Below are positions 1-8,138 of a stretch of DNA of 39,796 bases, one piece after another. How positions within the stretch are numbered: the stretch's first letter is position 1; each line of letters starts with the position of its first letter. The notes below the pieces were generated by a model. The model had not been told where the DNA came from and made no database searches. It saw nothing but the letters and a program-made list of their open reading frames with translations. Both the position numbers and the translations under genes were made by a program. Origin of the DNA: Hydrogenophaga sp. (GTDB lineage: Bacteria > Pseudomonadota > Gammaproteobacteria > Burkholderiales > Burkholderiaceae_C); assembly GCF_022844385.1 (NCBI RefSeq), contig NZ_JALHLX010000023.1, positions 1-39,796 of the forward strand, read 5' to 3'.

Positions 1-81
1 CGCCACGACAGCGCGGTGTTCATGACCGGCCCGGCCACCAGCGTGTTCGACGGCGAGATCACCATTCCCGACATTGGCTGA
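1..81 (+). CDS. dapF: Diaminopimelate epimerase, C-terminal end (partial)
   Basis: The window opens inside a gene whose last 26 codons are visible, ending at TGA 79-81. The visible peptide contains VFMTGPATSVFDGEI, which matches the conserved end of DapF (LL- to meso-diaminopimelate epimerase, lysine and peptidoglycan precursor synthesis, cytoplasm). The catalytic cysteines lie upstream of the window. The next two genes, a DUF484 gene and xerC, follow on the same strand at short spacing. That order matches the dapF-DUF484-xerC arrangement known from gammaproteobacteria such as E. coli and supports the call. meso-DAP is also the amino acid added by MurE encoded later in this window. Confidence 0.8.
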   Translation, partial: RHDSAVFMTGPATSVFDGEITIPDIG

Positions 82-105
82 CCCCAGCCCCGACCCCACA
101 GACCC

Positions 106-786
106 ATGAACAACAACATCCCCCCCATCACCGAAGACGACATCGCCAACTACCTGGCCAACACGCCCGATTTCTTCGAGCGCCACGCCAGCCTGCTGGC
201 CGCCGTGCAGCTGACCAGCCCGCACGGTCACCGCGCGGTGAGCCTGCAGGAGCGTCAGGCCGAGATGCTGCGCGAGAAGATCAAGGGGCTGGAGCTCAAG
301 GCGGCCGAGATGATCCGCAACGGCCACGAAAACACCACCATCGCTGACAAGCTGCAACTTTGGACCCGCGCTTTGCTGCTCACGCGCGAGCCCGCCGAGC
401 TGCCCGTGGTGGCGGTGCGCGAACTCGCCAACCAGTTCATGGTGCCGCAGGTGGCCATCAAGGTCTGGGGCGTGGCGCCCGAATTTGAAGATCAGCTGTT
501 TGCCCAAGGCGCCAGCGACGATGTGAAGGCCTTCGCCTCCTCGCTCACCCGGCCTTACTGTGGCGCCAACCCGGGGCTGGAGGCCGCAGGCTGGCTGGAC
601 GATCCGTCGAGTGCGAATTCGCTCGCGCTCATTCCGCTGCGCGCCGGCATCGCGCCGCAGGCGTTCGGTTTGCTGGTGCTGGCCTCGGCCGACCCGCAGC
701 GTTTCGCCAGCGACATGGGCACAGACTTTCTGGAGCGCATCGGCGAGATCACGAGTGCGGCGCTCTCACGCCTGCGCCCTGAATAA
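106..786 (+). CDS. DUF484 family protein (YigA-like)
   Basis: This 226-residue soluble protein sits between dapF and xerC. The N-terminal part (about residues 10-50) has the DUF484 signature: a YLANTPDFFERH stretch, then a histidine near PHG and VSLQERQ leading into a helix (about 45-70) that probably forms a coiled coil. The rest (about 75-220) looks like a GAF-type sensory fold, as expected for this family. No membrane segment or signal peptide is present. The ATG at 106 follows dapF by 24 nt, and xerC begins 6 nt after the stop, so the three are probably one transcript. The function of DUF484 proteins is not established; position next to xerC is the only strong hint. Confidence 0.8.
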   Translation: MNNNIPPITEDDIANYLANTPDFFERHASLLAAVQLTSPHGHRAVSLQERQAEMLREKIKGLELKAAEMIRNGHENTTIADKLQLWTRALLLTREPAELPVVAVRELANQFMVPQVAIKVWGVAPEFEDQLFAQGASDDVKAFASSLTRPYCGANPGLEAAGWLDDPSSANSLALIPLRAGIAPQAFGLLVLASADPQRFASDMGTDFLERIGEITSAALSRLRPE

Positions 787-792
787 GCCCAC

Positions 793-1767
793 ATGAACTT
801 GCCGGTGCGCGCCGCTTCCGAGACCCCGACGGGTGACGACGCCGCGCTGGTGCAGGCCTACCTGAACCACGTCAAGGTGGAAAAGCGCCTGGCCGATCGC
901 ACGGTGGAGCTCTACACACTGGATCTTCAACGCCTTGCTGCCAACGCGGCCGAGGTCCGGGTCGGCCTCAAGGACATTCAAAACGCCCACATCCGCCGCT
1001 GGATCGCGCAGATGCACAGCGCCGGGCGCAGCGCGCGCGGCATCGCGCTCATCCTCTCGGGCTGGCGCGGTTTCTACGTCTGGCTCGGGCGGCAGGGCCT
1101 GATCGGCCACAACCCGGTGCAGGACGTGCGCGCGCCCAAGGCCGGCAAGCCGCTGCCCAAGGCGCTGGGTGTGGACGAATCGGTGCAGCTCGCCTCACAC
1201 GTGGAAGAGGCCGACCACCCCGCGCTGGAGGCGCGCGATGCCTGCATCACCGAACTGCTCTATGGATGCGGCCTGCGCATCGGCGAACTGGTGGGGCTGG
1301 ACGTGGCGGCCAGCGGCACAGCGCGCGGCTGGATCGACGCGCAGGAGGGCGAAGCCCACGTGCTGGGCAAGGGCTCCAAGCGCCGCAGCGTGCCGGTGGG
1401 CCAGGCCGCGCTGGCGGCGCTGGCGCGCTGGCTCGAGCAGCGCGCCACCTGGGCGGGCGAGGACGCGGCCCTGTTCATTGGCTCGCGCGGTCAGCGCCTC
1501 ACGCCCCAACACATCCGCGTGCGGCTCAAACGCCGCTCGCGACTGGCCGGGCTGGCCACACCGGTGCATCCCCACATGCTGCGCCACTCGTTCGCCAGCC
1601 ACGTGCTGCAGTCCAGCGGCGACCTGCGCGCCGTGCAGGAACTGCTGGGCCACGCCAGCATCAGCACCACGCAGGTCTACACCCGGCTGGACTTCCAGCA
1701 CCTGGCCAAGGTGTACGACGCTGCACATCCGCGTGCGCACGCCAAGGGCAAACCGCCCAAAGGCTGA
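793..1767 (+). CDS. xerC: Tyrosine recombinase XerC
   Basis: XerC, with XerD, resolves chromosome dimers at dif during division. The 324-residue protein has the N-terminal SAM-like core-binding domain (about 20-110) and the C-terminal catalytic domain (about 130-315). The catalytic set is visible: Arg162 in CGLRIGEL, His261 and Arg264 in HMLRHSF, His287 in LLGHAS, and the nucleophile Tyr296 in TTQVYTRLD. The ATG at 793 is 6 nt after the DUF484 stop. The length is a little above the usual 295-310 because of an N-terminal tail of about 15 residues. The dapF-DUF484-xerC neighbourhood separates this from XerD and from phage integrases; no att site or mobile gene is nearby. Confidence 0.93.
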   Translation: MNLPVRAASETPTGDDAALVQAYLNHVKVEKRLADRTVELYTLDLQRLAANAAEVRVGLKDIQNAHIRRWIAQMHSAGRSARGIALILSGWRGFYVWLGRQGLIGHNPVQDVRAPKAGKPLPKALGVDESVQLASHVEEADHPALEARDACITELLYGCGLRIGELVGLDVAASGTARGWIDAQEGEAHVLGKGSKRRSVPVGQAALAALARWLEQRATWAGEDAALFIGSRGQRLTPQHIRVRLKRRSRLAGLATPVHPHMLRHSFASHVLQSSGDLRAVQELLGHASISTTQVYTRLDFQHLAKVYDAAHPRAHAKGKPPKG

Positions 1768-1785
1768 GCGCTGGTGGGCGGGGCC

Positions 1786-1791
1786 GACAAT
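1786..1791 (+). promoter_or_regulatory. Candidate -10 element of rlmI
   Basis: GACAAT lies 6 nt before the preferred rlmI ATG at 1798, so a start site at normal spacing would fall on or next to the start codon. No convincing -35 hexamer is visible 16-18 nt upstream. The same arrangement recurs before lpxC, the TonB-like gene, the RNase II gene, rodA and tldD, and that recurrence is the main support. Confidence 0.4.
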
Positions 1792-1797
1792 ACCCGC

Positions 1798-2982
1798 ATG
1801 AAAATCATTCGCCTCAAGCCCGGCAAAGACCGATCCCTCCTGCGCCGCCACCCCTGGGTGTTTGATGGCGCCATCGCCAAAGGTGGCGGCGATGCGGGCG
1901 AAACGGTGCGCGTGGAGAGCGCCGAGGGGCAGTTCCTGGCCTGGGGCGCGTTGTCGCCTGCATCGAGCATCCGCGTGCGCGCCTGGAGCTTTGACGAGGC
2001 CCAGCGCATCGACGCCGACTTCCTGCGTGCCACCCTGGCGCGCGCCATTGCACTGCGTGAGCGTCTCGGTATCGAAAGCGACGGGGTGCGGCTGGTGCAC
2101 GGCGAATCCGACGGCGTGCCCGGCCTGATCGTGGACCGCTACGGCGACACGCTCGTGGCGCAGTTCACCGCCTGCGGCGTGGAGCGCCACAAACAGGTGA
2201 TCGCCGACGCGCTGATCGAGCTCACCGGCTGCGTGCGCCTGTATGAGCGCTCAGACACCAGCAGCCGCAAGCTTGAAGGCCTGCCCGAAGTGACCGGCTG
2301 GCTGCGCGGCAGCGGTCCCACCGAACTGATGCTGCGAGAACACAGCTGGCAACTCGGCCTGGACATCGCCCAAGGCCACAAGACCGGCTTTTACCTGGAC
2401 CAGCGTGACAGCCGGCTGGTCTGCAGCCAATACAGCCGCCGTCTCAACTTTGAGCACGTGCTCAATTGCTACAGCTACACCGGCGGCTTCACCGTGGCCG
2501 CTTTGGCCGGCGGGGCGAAGCACGTCACCTCCATCGATTCGTCGGCGCCCGCCTTGCAGCAAGCCGCGGCCAACGTGGCGCTCAACGGGTTTGACGCCGC
2601 GCGCGCAACCTTCATGGACGCCGATGTGAATGCGTCGCTGCGAAAGTTCGTGGCCGAGGGCCGTCAGTTCGACGCCATCGTGCTCGATCCGCCCAAACTG
2701 GCCCCCACCGTGGCGCACGCCGAGCGCGCCGCCCGCGCCTACAAGGACATCAACCGACAGGCCTTCAAACTGCTCACGCCTGGCGGCGTGTTGTTCACGT
2801 TTTCCTGCTCGGGCGGCATCGGGGTGGAGCTGTTCCACAAGATCGTTGCCTCCGCCGGGCTCGATGCCGGGGTGGATGGCGCGATCCTGCAGCGCCTGGG
2901 CGGTGCGAGCGACCACCCCATGACCATCAACTTCCCCGAGGGCGAGTACCTCAAGGGTCTGGTCGTCATGAAAAAGCAGTAG
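1798..2982 (+). CDS. rlmI: 23S rRNA m5C methyltransferase, RlmI family
   Basis: This is a SAM-dependent RNA cytosine-5 methyltransferase of the RlmI/RlmK family; E. coli RlmI modifies C1962 of 23S rRNA. The 394-residue product has an N-terminal PUA domain (about 1-75, with SLLRRHPWVF), a linker domain and a Rossmann methyltransferase domain (about 180-394). Motifs visible are GHKTGFYLDQR, NCYSYTGGF (SAM binding), LDPPKLAP and FSCSGG, where Cys337 is the probable catalytic cysteine. The frame also opens from a GTG at 1774, but the ATG at 1798 gives the normal family start (short lead, then LKPGKDRSLL) and the usual length of about 396. It follows xerC by 30 nt and may have its own promoter. 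Confidence 0.88.
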   Translation: MKIIRLKPGKDRSLLRRHPWVFDGAIAKGGGDAGETVRVESAEGQFLAWGALSPASSIRVRAWSFDEAQRIDADFLRATLARAIALRERLGIESDGVRLVHGESDGVPGLIVDRYGDTLVAQFTACGVERHKQVIADALIELTGCVRLYERSDTSSRKLEGLPEVTGWLRGSGPTELMLREHSWQLGLDIAQGHKTGFYLDQRDSRLVCSQYSRRLNFEHVLNCYSYTGGFTVAALAGGAKHVTSIDSSAPALQQAAANVALNGFDAARATFMDADVNASLRKFVAEGRQFDAIVLDPPKLAPTVAHAERAARAYKDINRQAFKLLTPGGVLFTFSCSGGIGVELFHKIVASAGLDAGVDGAILQRLGGASDHPMTINFPEGEYLKGLVVMKKQ

Positions 2983-3072
2983 GGTGTGCAGGTCTTGGGG
3001 GGGTCGCATACACTTGCGCGCTTCTTTCGACCGCCCACCCGTTTGTTTACCCCCGACACCGTCGCGCCCGCC

Positions 3073-4143
3073 ATGTCCCTCATCCCCGCCACCATCCTCA
3101 CCGGTTTCCTCGGCTCGGGCAAAACCACGCTGCTCAAACGCGTGCTCAGCGAAGCGCATGGCCAGAAGATCGCGGTGATCGAAAACGAGTTCGGCGAAGA
3201 GAACATCGACAACGAAATTCTGGTCGCCGACACCACCGAAAACATCATCCAGATGAGCAACGGTTGCATCTGCTGCACCATTCGCGACGACCTGCGCGCC
3301 ACGCTGCGCGATCTGGCCGAAAAGAAGCGCAAGGGCGAGCTCGATTTCGACCGCGTGGTGATCGAGACCACCGGCCTGGCCGACCCCGGCCCGGTGGCGC
3401 AGACCTTCTTCATGGACGACGAGGTGGCCGAGCAGTACCTGCTGGACTCCATCCTCACGCTGGTGGACGCCAAACACGCCGCGCAGCAGCTCAACGACCG
3501 CCAGGAAGCGCGCCGCCAGGTGGGCTTTGCCGACCAGATATTCATCAGCAAGTCGGATCTGGTCAGCGCCGAAGACCTGGACGCGCTGACCCACCGCCTC
3601 AAGCACATGAACCCACGCGCGCCCATGCGCGCCACGCATTTCGGCGAGGTCTCGCTGAAGGAGGTGTTTGATCTGCGCGGCTTCAACCTGAACGCCAAGC
3701 TCGACATCGACCCCGATTTCCTCAAGGCCGATGACCACGATCACGGTCACGAGCACCATGACCACGAGCATGGCGAGCACTGTGACCATCCGTCGCACAA
3801 GAGCGACCACGGGCATGGGCACGAGGGCCACCACCACCATCATGACGACGATGTGAAGAGCTTCGTCTACCGCGCCACCCGCCCGTTCAACCCCGCGAAG
3901 CTTGAAGACTTTCTGGGTGCCATCGTGCAGGTGTACGGTCCACGCATGCTGCGCTACAAAGGCGTGCTCGACATGGATGGCACCGACCGCAAGGTGATCT
4001 TCCAGGGCGTGCACCAGCTCATGGGCAGCGATCTCGGCCCACCGTGGGCCGAAGGTGAGCCGCGCACCAGCAAGATGGTCTTCATCGGCATCGATCTGCC
4101 GCGCGACATCCTGGTGCAGGGCCTGGATCAGAGCCTGGTCTGA
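3073..4143 (+). CDS. CobW/YjiA-type GTPase, metal chaperone
   Basis: This is a COG0523 G3E GTPase, a family that handles zinc, cobalt or nickel delivery in the cytoplasm. The 356-residue protein has the P-loop GFLGSGKTT (11-19), the metal-binding CICC motif (65-68), ETTG (98-101), the SKSD base-recognition motif (159-162) and a C-terminal CobW_C domain (about 261-350). Between the domains lies a striking His/Asp-rich stretch, residues 221-260, with 18 histidines in 40 residues. The frame is open from a GTG at 2986, but the ATG at 3073 leads directly into the family start (TILTGFLGSGKT). The metal cannot be assigned: no metal transporter, cobalamin gene or recognisable Zur site is adjacent. 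Confidence 0.88.
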   Translation: MSLIPATILTGFLGSGKTTLLKRVLSEAHGQKIAVIENEFGEENIDNEILVADTTENIIQMSNGCICCTIRDDLRATLRDLAEKKRKGELDFDRVVIETTGLADPGPVAQTFFMDDEVAEQYLLDSILTLVDAKHAAQQLNDRQEARRQVGFADQIFISKSDLVSAEDLDALTHRLKHMNPRAPMRATHFGEVSLKEVFDLRGFNLNAKLDIDPDFLKADDHDHGHEHHDHEHGEHCDHPSHKSDHGHGHEGHHHHHDDDVKSFVYRATRPFNPAKLEDFLGAIVQVYGPRMLRYKGVLDMDGTDRKVIFQGVHQLMGSDLGPPWAEGEPRTSKMVFIGIDLPRDILVQGLDQSLV

Positions 4144-4417
4144 AGCCCGCGCAACCGTGCTGTTTGTCTCGCTTCTCCAACGCCTGGGTTTCCCCTCCCG
4201 CCCGGATTCCGGGAGCGTCGTCGCCACCTCGTTACAATCGCGCCCCATGCCGGTGGCCCGGCGGTCTTCCAGTGCAGGTGCTCGCCAACGGCCGAGTCCC
4301 GGTTCAGGTAGGGGTATAACCTCGCATCCGTCGGCCATGCCGACACAGGTTGATGCGGCCCAACCCCGCACACCGGACCCGGATCAAGCACCGTCAGGCA
4401 CTGAGAGGAGACCCGTT
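4144..4417 (+). other. Intergenic region upstream of dksA, probable long 5' UTR
   Basis: These 274 nt lie between the CobW gene and the preferred dksA start. A hairpin (CTCCCG/CGGGAG, 4195-4215) is near the upstream end, without a T-run. A TACAAT lies at 4233-4238. A perfect 6-bp stem with a 3-nt loop (GTCGGC, CAT, GCCGAC) occupies 4330-4344. The dksA frame is open through the region and includes an ATG at 4247, but codons there include AGG, AGA and ATA and third positions lose their GC bias. I therefore read it as untranslated leader of about 170 nt rather than protein. Confidence 0.45.
4233..4238 (+). promoter_or_regulatory. Candidate -10 element for dksA
   Basis: TACAAT is the best -10 match between the CobW gene and dksA. 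No clear TTGACA-like box is found at the proper distance. If used, the transcript would begin near 4245, giving a leader of roughly 170 nt before the GTG at 4418, or a leaderless start at the ATG at 4247. Confidence 0.35.
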
Positions 4418-5632
4418 GTGAAAGCCCCGGCTACCAAGTCAGCAAAACCAGCCAAGACCGCAGGCGCAAACGCGAAAGGGCGCTCGTCGGCGGCCAAGGC
4501 GGCTGTGCCTGCAGGGCGCAAGCCCTTGGCCAAGAGCGTCGCCAAGCAGCCGGTTGCCAAGGCTGCGGTGAAGCCGGCGGCGTCCAAGGCAGCGGCCAAA
4601 CCCGCGGTGAAAGCCCCGAACAAGGTGGCTGCGAAGGCTGTTGCCAAACCGGTCACCAAGGTGGTCCCCAAAGCCGCGGTCAAAGGCCCTGTCAAACCGA
4701 AAGCAAGCGCACCGACCAAAAAAACCGCTTCGCCTGCCGCGAAAGCCTCCTCCAAGCCAGTGGCCAAAACCACTGTTGCGAGCAAACCCGTTGCCGCTGC
4801 CAGGAAGGCCGCTGCACCGGTCAAGCCCACGCCTTCCCGCACACCCGCGGTCAAGCCCATTCCGGCGAGTTCCGCCAAATCCAAGGCACAGCCCGCCGCC
4901 AAGGCGGCTGTCCCCACCGTGACCACTTCTGCTCCCCGGGCGGCCACCGCCGCCCCCGTCTCCAAAGTTGCCAGCGCCAAGAAGGCTCCAGCTCCAACCC
5001 CCGTGGTTGTTGAGCCCACGCCACGCCCATTGGGCAAGCGCGCGGCCAAAAAAGTCATGATGGAGCAGATGACCCAGGCTGCGGTGGTTCCCACCCACGC
5101 GCCCGATGCTGCCAAGGCGACTTTTTCCCACACGAACGAACGTGCTGTCATGACCCCTCCCGTCCCTTCCTCGATCCAGAAAGACCCCAAGCGGGCCAAC
5201 AACTGGAAGACCCTGCCCGCCGATCAGTTGACCGATCAGGACGTGCAGGCCATGCCCGACAGCGAATACATGAGCGACCTGCAGTTGGCTTATTTCCGCC
5301 GCAAGCTCTCGCTGCTGAAGGCCGACATGCTCGCCAATGCCGGCGAAACCACTGAACACCTGCGTGAAGACACCGTGGTGGTGCCCGATCCGGCCGACCG
5401 TGCCACGATTGAAGAAGAACACGCCCTGGAGTTGCGCACCCGTGACCGCGAGCGCAAGCTGCTCAAGAAAATCGAACAGGCGATTGCCCGCATCGATTCG
5501 GGCGACTACGGTTATTGCGAAGAAACCGGTGAGCCCATCGGCGTGGGCCGGCTCATGGCCCGCCCGACCGCCAGCCTGTCGCTGGAAGCCCAGCAGCGTC
5601 GCGAACTCAAGCAGAAGATGTTCGGAGACTGA
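4418..5632 (+). CDS. dksA: DksA-type RNA polymerase-binding factor with Lys/Ala/Pro-rich extension
   Basis: DksA binds the RNA polymerase secondary channel and, with ppGpp, mediates the stringent response. The C-terminal 160 residues (about 245-404) are DksA: a coiled coil whose tip keeps DPADRA (the D..D.A tip residues of E. coli), then a globular domain and C-terminal helix. The zinc finger is degenerate. Only Cys367 (GYCEETGEP) remains and the other three ligand positions are Thr, Ser and Ala, as in some known alpha- and betaproteobacterial homologues. In front lies a low-complexity, highly basic tail of about 240 residues built from K/A/P repeats, like histone H1-type proteins. I chose the GTG at 4418 because a GAGAGGAG ribosome site ends 8 nt before it and codons upstream look non-coding. 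An ATG at 5150 would yield a normal-sized DksA but lacks a good ribosome site. Confidence 0.85.
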   Translation: MKAPATKSAKPAKTAGANAKGRSSAAKAAVPAGRKPLAKSVAKQPVAKAAVKPAASKAAAKPAVKAPNKVAAKAVAKPVTKVVPKAAVKGPVKPKASAPTKKTASPAAKASSKPVAKTTVASKPVAAARKAAAPVKPTPSRTPAVKPIPASSAKSKAQPAAKAAVPTVTTSAPRAATAAPVSKVASAKKAPAPTPVVVEPTPRPLGKRAAKKVMMEQMTQAAVVPTHAPDAAKATFSHTNERAVMTPPVPSSIQKDPKRANNWKTLPADQLTDQDVQAMPDSEYMSDLQLAYFRRKLSLLKADMLANAGETTEHLREDTVVVPDPADRATIEEEHALELRTRDRERKLLKKIEQAIARIDSGDYGYCEETGEPIGVGRLMARPTASLSLEAQQRRELKQKMFGD

Positions 5633-5679
5633 GTCCTTTCCACCGATCACGTTCACGACCACTTCCCGGCACCCGATCC

Positions 5680-7509
5680 ATGTCCAAGGACGATTCCAAC
5701 GGCGGCTTTCTCTCGAAGGTGGTCAAGTTCGTGCGCCATCCCACCACGAGCTGGGCCGATCTGGACACGCGCCAGGCCGACCGTGAGAGCGAGTACAGCA
5801 AGGCGGCGCTGAAGGAAATGATCGAGCGCAAACGGCGCAACGATTTCGTGCGCAAGCGCGAGTTCGACATGCTGCGCAAGATCCGCAGCCGCGAAGGCAC
5901 GAGCCCTGAGGGGCCTGGCATGCGGCCTTCGTTCTTCCAGAGCAGCTTGCCTTCCAAACCCGACGACCGCGCCGAGACGTTGAAGAAGATCGACGAGATC
6001 GAGGCCCAGATGTCCATGCAGTGGTGGAAGACCAAGGGCCCTGACTCACTGGTCAGCACCGGCTCCAGCCTCAACCCTGCGGCGGTCAACAATTCTGGTG
6101 GCTCGCCGCTCAAGGCCAAGGACGAGGTTCCGGTGGTCACACCCGACCCCCAGGAGCGCAAACGCCAGGCGCAGTACGACGAGACCGAACCCGCACCGTT
6201 GCCCATGGCCACTGCCAAGGCGCAGCCCGGCGCTTCCGAAACCCGCAACCCCGCCACAGCCGAGCAGGCGCAGGCCAGTGCAGCGGCCAAAGCCGCTCAG
6301 GGTCCGAGCCGCACCGGCCTGATGGCGCCCACCCAGCCCAGCGAGCTCGGCAGTTCCCACTCCAGCGGTGGCGCGTTTTCCGCGTCGCATTTTTATTCGC
6401 TCGATGTGCAGGCGATCGTTCAGGACCCCGATGTCGAAGAAGCGGCCATCCGCTTCGCCAATGGCGATGACGCAGGCGCCGAGCAGGGATTGATGGAGGT
6501 CCTGGGCGAAGGCGGCTCCAAGGTCGATGAAATCGACGACTGGCTGGCCCTGTTTGACCTCTACCGGGCCACCGGGCAATTGGCGCCGTTTGAGAGCCGT
6601 GCTGTCGATTTTGTCAACCGTTTCAGCCGTTCCGCTCCGCAGTGGTACGACATGCCGGAGACGGTGTCGTCGATGACCGGCAAGACCTTCACGCCCACCG
6701 CGAGCAACAACAGAGCTGTGTGGGTGAGCGAGGCCGAGTTGGATGCGCACGCGGTGGGCACCCTGCAGAACGTGTTGTTGCGCGCCAAACAGCCCTGGGT
6801 GCTCGACTGGACCCCCATGGAGACCATGGACCTGAAGGCGGCGCGTGCCCTGCTGGGCATCTTTACGCTCTGGGGCGACCAGGACGTGGAGCTTCGGTTC
6901 CTGGGTTCGGCCGTGTTCCGCGACCTGCTCAAGAACTTCACCCCCTCGGGCCGCCGCGACGTCGAGCAGCTCTGGTGGGAGTTGCGCATGGCGGTGCTGC
7001 GTGTGATGAACCGGCCCGACGAGTTCGAGTTGACCGCGCTGGACTTCTGCGTGACCTACGAAGTGTCCCCGCCGGGTTGGGAAAAACCACGTTGTCACGT
7101 CACGTCGATTGCCGCCGACCGCCCGGACGATGCGGGCCAGTCCGTGCTCAGCGAAGCCGTGCTGGAAGCCGTGCCTTCGGCCTACCCGAGCGAATCCCCG
7201 ACCGAAGGCCATCCCTCCGAGTTCAACCAGCTTGGTCTGGTGGAACTCTCGGGCGAGATCCGGGGTGATCCGCAGGCTACGCTGGACATGCTGGAGCGCC
7301 GTCTCATGGGTGCCGACGTGTTGATCATTTCCTGCCGCAACCTGATCAGGGTCGACTTCTCGGCCGCGGGCACCTTGCTCAACTGGGTGTCGCAACACCA
7401 CGCCGAACGCCGGCTGGTGCAATTCGTGGATGCGCACCGCCTGGTGTCCGCCTTCTTCCACGTCATCGGCATCACCGAGTACGCCAAGGTCGTGGTCCGC
7501 AACGACTGA
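5680..7509 (+). CDS. Uncharacterised STAS-domain protein
   Basis: I do not recognise a named gene. The 609-residue protein begins with a charged segment (about 10-70, rich in Arg, Lys and Glu, probably helical). It continues with a low-complexity Ala/Pro/Ser linker (about 115-240) and a central globular part (about 240-500). The last 90 residues (from [11 protein letters not shown]) resemble a STAS domain; [12 protein letters not shown] matches the conserved loop that carries the phosphorylatable serine in anti-anti-sigma factors. No signal peptide or membrane helix is visible. It lies 47 nt after dksA and 83 nt before hslV, separated from hslV by a strong dyad. From memory, similar genes sit at this place in related Comamonadaceae. 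A regulatory or scaffold role is inference only. Confidence 0.7.
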   Translation: MSKDDSNGGFLSKVVKFVRHPTTSWADLDTRQADRESEYSKAALKEMIERKRRNDFVRKREFDMLRKIRSREGTSPEGPGMRPSFFQSSLPSKPDDRAETLKKIDEIEAQMSMQWWKTKGPDSLVSTGSSLNPAAVNNSGGSPLKAKDEVPVVTPDPQERKRQAQYDETEPAPLPMATAKAQPGASETRNPATAEQAQASAAAKAAQGPSRTGLMAPTQPSELGSSHSSGGAFSASHFYSLDVQAIVQDPDVEEAAIRFANGDDAGAEQGLMEVLGEGGSKVDEIDDWLALFDLYRATGQLAPFESRAVDFVNRFSRSAPQWYDMPETVSSMTGKTFTPTASNNRAVWVSEAELDAHAVGTLQNVLLRAKQPWVLDWTPMETMDLKAARALLGIFTLWGDQDVELRFLGSAVFRDLLKNFTPSGRRDVEQLWWELRMAVLRVMNRPDEFELTALDFCVTYEVSPPGWEKPRCHVTSIAADRPDDAGQSVLSEAVLEAVPSAYPSESPTEGHPSEFNQLGLVELSGEIRGDPQATLDMLERRLMGADVLIISCRNLIRVDFSAAGTLLNWVSQHHAERRLVQFVDAHRLVSAFFHVIGITEYAKVVVRND

Positions 7510-7520
7510 CCCCCAGCCGG

Positions 7521-7552
7521 CTCGCACACGTTGTTTCAAACAACGGCGCGAG
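7521..7552 (+). promoter_or_regulatory. Extended inverted repeat between STAS gene and hslV
   Basis: CGTTGTTT at 7529-7536 and its exact complement AAACAACG at 7538-7545 surround a single C. Outside them, CTCGC (7521-7525) pairs with GCGAG (7548-7552). The dyad spans 32 bp and begins 11 nt after the upstream stop codon. It could be an imperfect transcription terminator (no T-run follows, only TTGCTGTTG) or an operator for the hslVU operon. Confidence 0.45.
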
Positions 7553-7592
7553 TTGCTGTTGCACGGCCCCGGATCAACCCCAACTGACAGCC

Positions 7593-8138
7593 ATGGAATC
7601 ATTTCACGGAACCACGATCGTCTGCGTGCGCCGGCAGACGCCTGACGGTGTTCAGGTCGCCATCGGTGGCGATGGCCAGGTCACACTCGGCCACATCATC
7701 GTCAAGGGCACGGCCCGCAAAGTGCGCAAGCTGCACCACGACAAGGTGCTGGCCGGTTTTGCCGGCGCCACCGCCGACGCCTTCACCTTGTTCGAACGCT
7801 TCGAGGCCAAGCTGGAGAAGCACCAGGGGCACCTGGTGCGTGCGGCCATCGAGCTCACCCGCGACTGGCGCACCGATCGCGTGTTGCGTCGCCTGGAGGC
7901 CATGCTGGCCGTGGCCGATCACACGGCCTCGCTGATCATCACCGGCAACGGCGATGTGCTGGAGCCCGAACACGGCATCGTTGCCATTGGATCCGGTGGT
8001 GCGTATGCGCAAGCGGCGGCGAAAGCTTTGCTCGACCACACCGAACTCAGCGCCGAAGAGATCGTGCGCAAATCCTTGGGTATTGCGGGCGAGCTCTGCA
8101 TCTACACCAACATGAATCACACGGTGGAGGTGCTCTGA
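7593..8138 (+). CDS. hslV: ATP-dependent protease subunit HslV (ClpQ)
   Basis: HslV is the proteolytic core of the HslUV (ClpYQ) heat-shock protease, a double hexamer with an N-terminal threonine nucleophile. The 181-residue product starts MESFHG, then TTIVCVRR; processing between Gly6 and Thr7 would expose the catalytic Thr, as in related proteins with a short propeptide. The family pattern continues with [25 protein letters not shown] and the C-terminal [11 protein letters not shown]. Its TGA overlaps the hslU ATG by one base (TGATG), giving translational coupling. I see neither a strong ribosome site before the ATG nor a convincing sigma-32 promoter; CCCCAACT at 7578-7585 is too close to the ATG. 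Confidence 0.95.
   Translation: MESFHGTTIVCVRRQTPDGVQVAIGGDGQVTLGHIIVKGTARKVRKLHHDKVLAGFAGATADAFTLFERFEAKLEKHQGHLVRAAIELTRDWRTDRVLRRLEAMLAVADHTASLIITGNGDVLEPEHGIVAIGSGGAYAQAAAKALLDHTELSAEEIVRKSLGIAGELCIYTNMNHTVEVL

Noticed and set aside
793..1767. Tyrosine recombinase as a sign of an integrative element
   Set aside because: The dapF-DUF484-xerC order and XerC motifs identify the chromosomal dimer-resolution enzyme; no att repeats, tRNA or phage genes are nearby.
2251..4371. 706-codon open frame on the minus strand opposite rlmI and the CobW gene
   Set aside because: It is antisense to two strongly recognised genes, has a His/Val-rich low-quality composition and matches no family; long antisense frames are expected at this GC content.
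4247..4417. Protein-coding N-terminus of dksA starting at the ATG 4247
   Set aside because: Codons AGG, AGA and ATA and loss of GC-rich third positions argue against translation, and a good ribosome site precedes the GTG at 4418. A leaderless start at 4247 is not fully excluded.
7578..7585. CCCCAACT as a sigma-32 -10 box for hslVU
   Set aside because: It ends 7 nt before the ATG and has no CTTGAA-type -35 at the right distance.
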